Below, one piece after another: positions 5,278 through 5,402 of a DNA stretch of 5,402 nucleotides. The translations under genes were made by a program, and so were the position numbers. The notes under the pieces were generated by a model. It was not told the origin of the DNA. It ran no database searches and was given only the letters and a program-made list of their open reading frames with translations. The DNA is from Chloroflexota bacterium. Lineage in GTDB: Bacteria; Chloroflexota; Dehalococcoidia; Lucifugimonadales; Lucifugimonadaceae. Positions within the stretch are counted from its first letter, which is position 1. Each line of letters opens with the position of its first letter. The stretch spans positions 1-5,402 of the forward strand of contig JACPRT010000182.1 in assembly GCA_016189845.1 (NCBI GenBank). The letters run 5' to 3'.

Positions 5278-5319
5278 GTAGTTCCGGCAAGATGGCGCAG
5301 TCGAACCGAAGACCGGCAG

Positions 5320-5402
5320 CTACAGCTCGACTCCACGAGCCTTCGCCACCGTGTTCAGGTCTTTGTCGCCACGACCACTGAGCAGCAGCAGGATGCGTTT
5401 GC
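5320..5402 (-). CDS. trpB: Tryptophan synthase beta chain (TrpB), last 26 codons
   Basis: The minus strand reads in from the right edge with KRILLLLSGRGDKDLNTVAK (first 20 of 26 residues) and stops at 5320-5322 (TAG). The block SGRGDKD near the C-terminus is characteristic of TrpB, which makes tryptophan from indole and serine with pyridoxal phosphate. Its serine corresponds to Ser377 of the enterobacterial enzyme, which contacts the cofactor ring nitrogen. The spacing from this block to the C-terminus fits the family, so the end looks intact. It shares the strand with nuo but has no functional link to it. No convincing terminator separates them: only short stems without a T-tract lie in the 121-bp gap. 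The call rests on one short, distinctive motif. Confidence 0.85.
   Translation of the reverse strand, partial: KRILLLLSGRGDKDLNTVAKARGVEL

Noticed and set aside
5278..5322. Terminator after trpB
   Set aside because: Only short stems such as CCG-GTCTT-CGG are present just after the stop, with no following T-tract on the minus strand.

Overview
The window holds a stretch of a respiratory complex I (NADH-quinone oxidoreductase type) operon, written entirely on the minus strand. Read in the direction of transcription, from high to low coordinates, the order is: the last 26 codons of trpB, then nuoA, nuoB, nuoC, nuoD, nuoH, nuoI and the first 116 codons of nuoJ, which runs off the left edge. NuoC and NuoD are separate proteins, not fused as in Escherichia coli. 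The DNA is GC-rich with strong GC preference at third codon positions, so long open frames on the plus strand are antisense shadows. The organism is a GC-rich bacterium; the gene order and the short-loop form of NuoD would fit Acidobacteriota, Gemmatimonadota or a similar group, but the phylum cannot be fixed from this window.

Region by region: 5320-5402 is the trpB end. 5199-5319 is a 121-bp gap with a plausible promoter for nuoA and two related small dyads. From nuoA to nuoD the genes overlap (31, 4 and 14 nt). 2304-2415 is a 112-bp gap between nuoD and nuoH, exactly where nuoE, nuoF and nuoG lie in a 14-gene operon. NuoH, nuoI and nuoJ are again coupled by 4-nt start/stop overlaps. Four of seven nuo genes start with TTG or GTG.

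Function: NuoB, C, D and I form the quinone-reducing arm with clusters N2, N6a and N6b. NuoA, H and J belong to the membrane arm next to the quinone tunnel, and the proton-pumping subunits K-N would be expected beyond the left edge. No NADH-oxidising module (E, F, G) is encoded between D and H, so this looks like an 11-subunit type complex whose electron donor is not shown here, unless those genes lie elsewhere in the genome. Several subunits carry unusual low-complexity ends: the NuoI C-terminus, the NuoD and NuoC N-termini, and the NuoH C-terminus. Nothing in the window points to a mobile element, CRISPR array, RNA gene or defence system.
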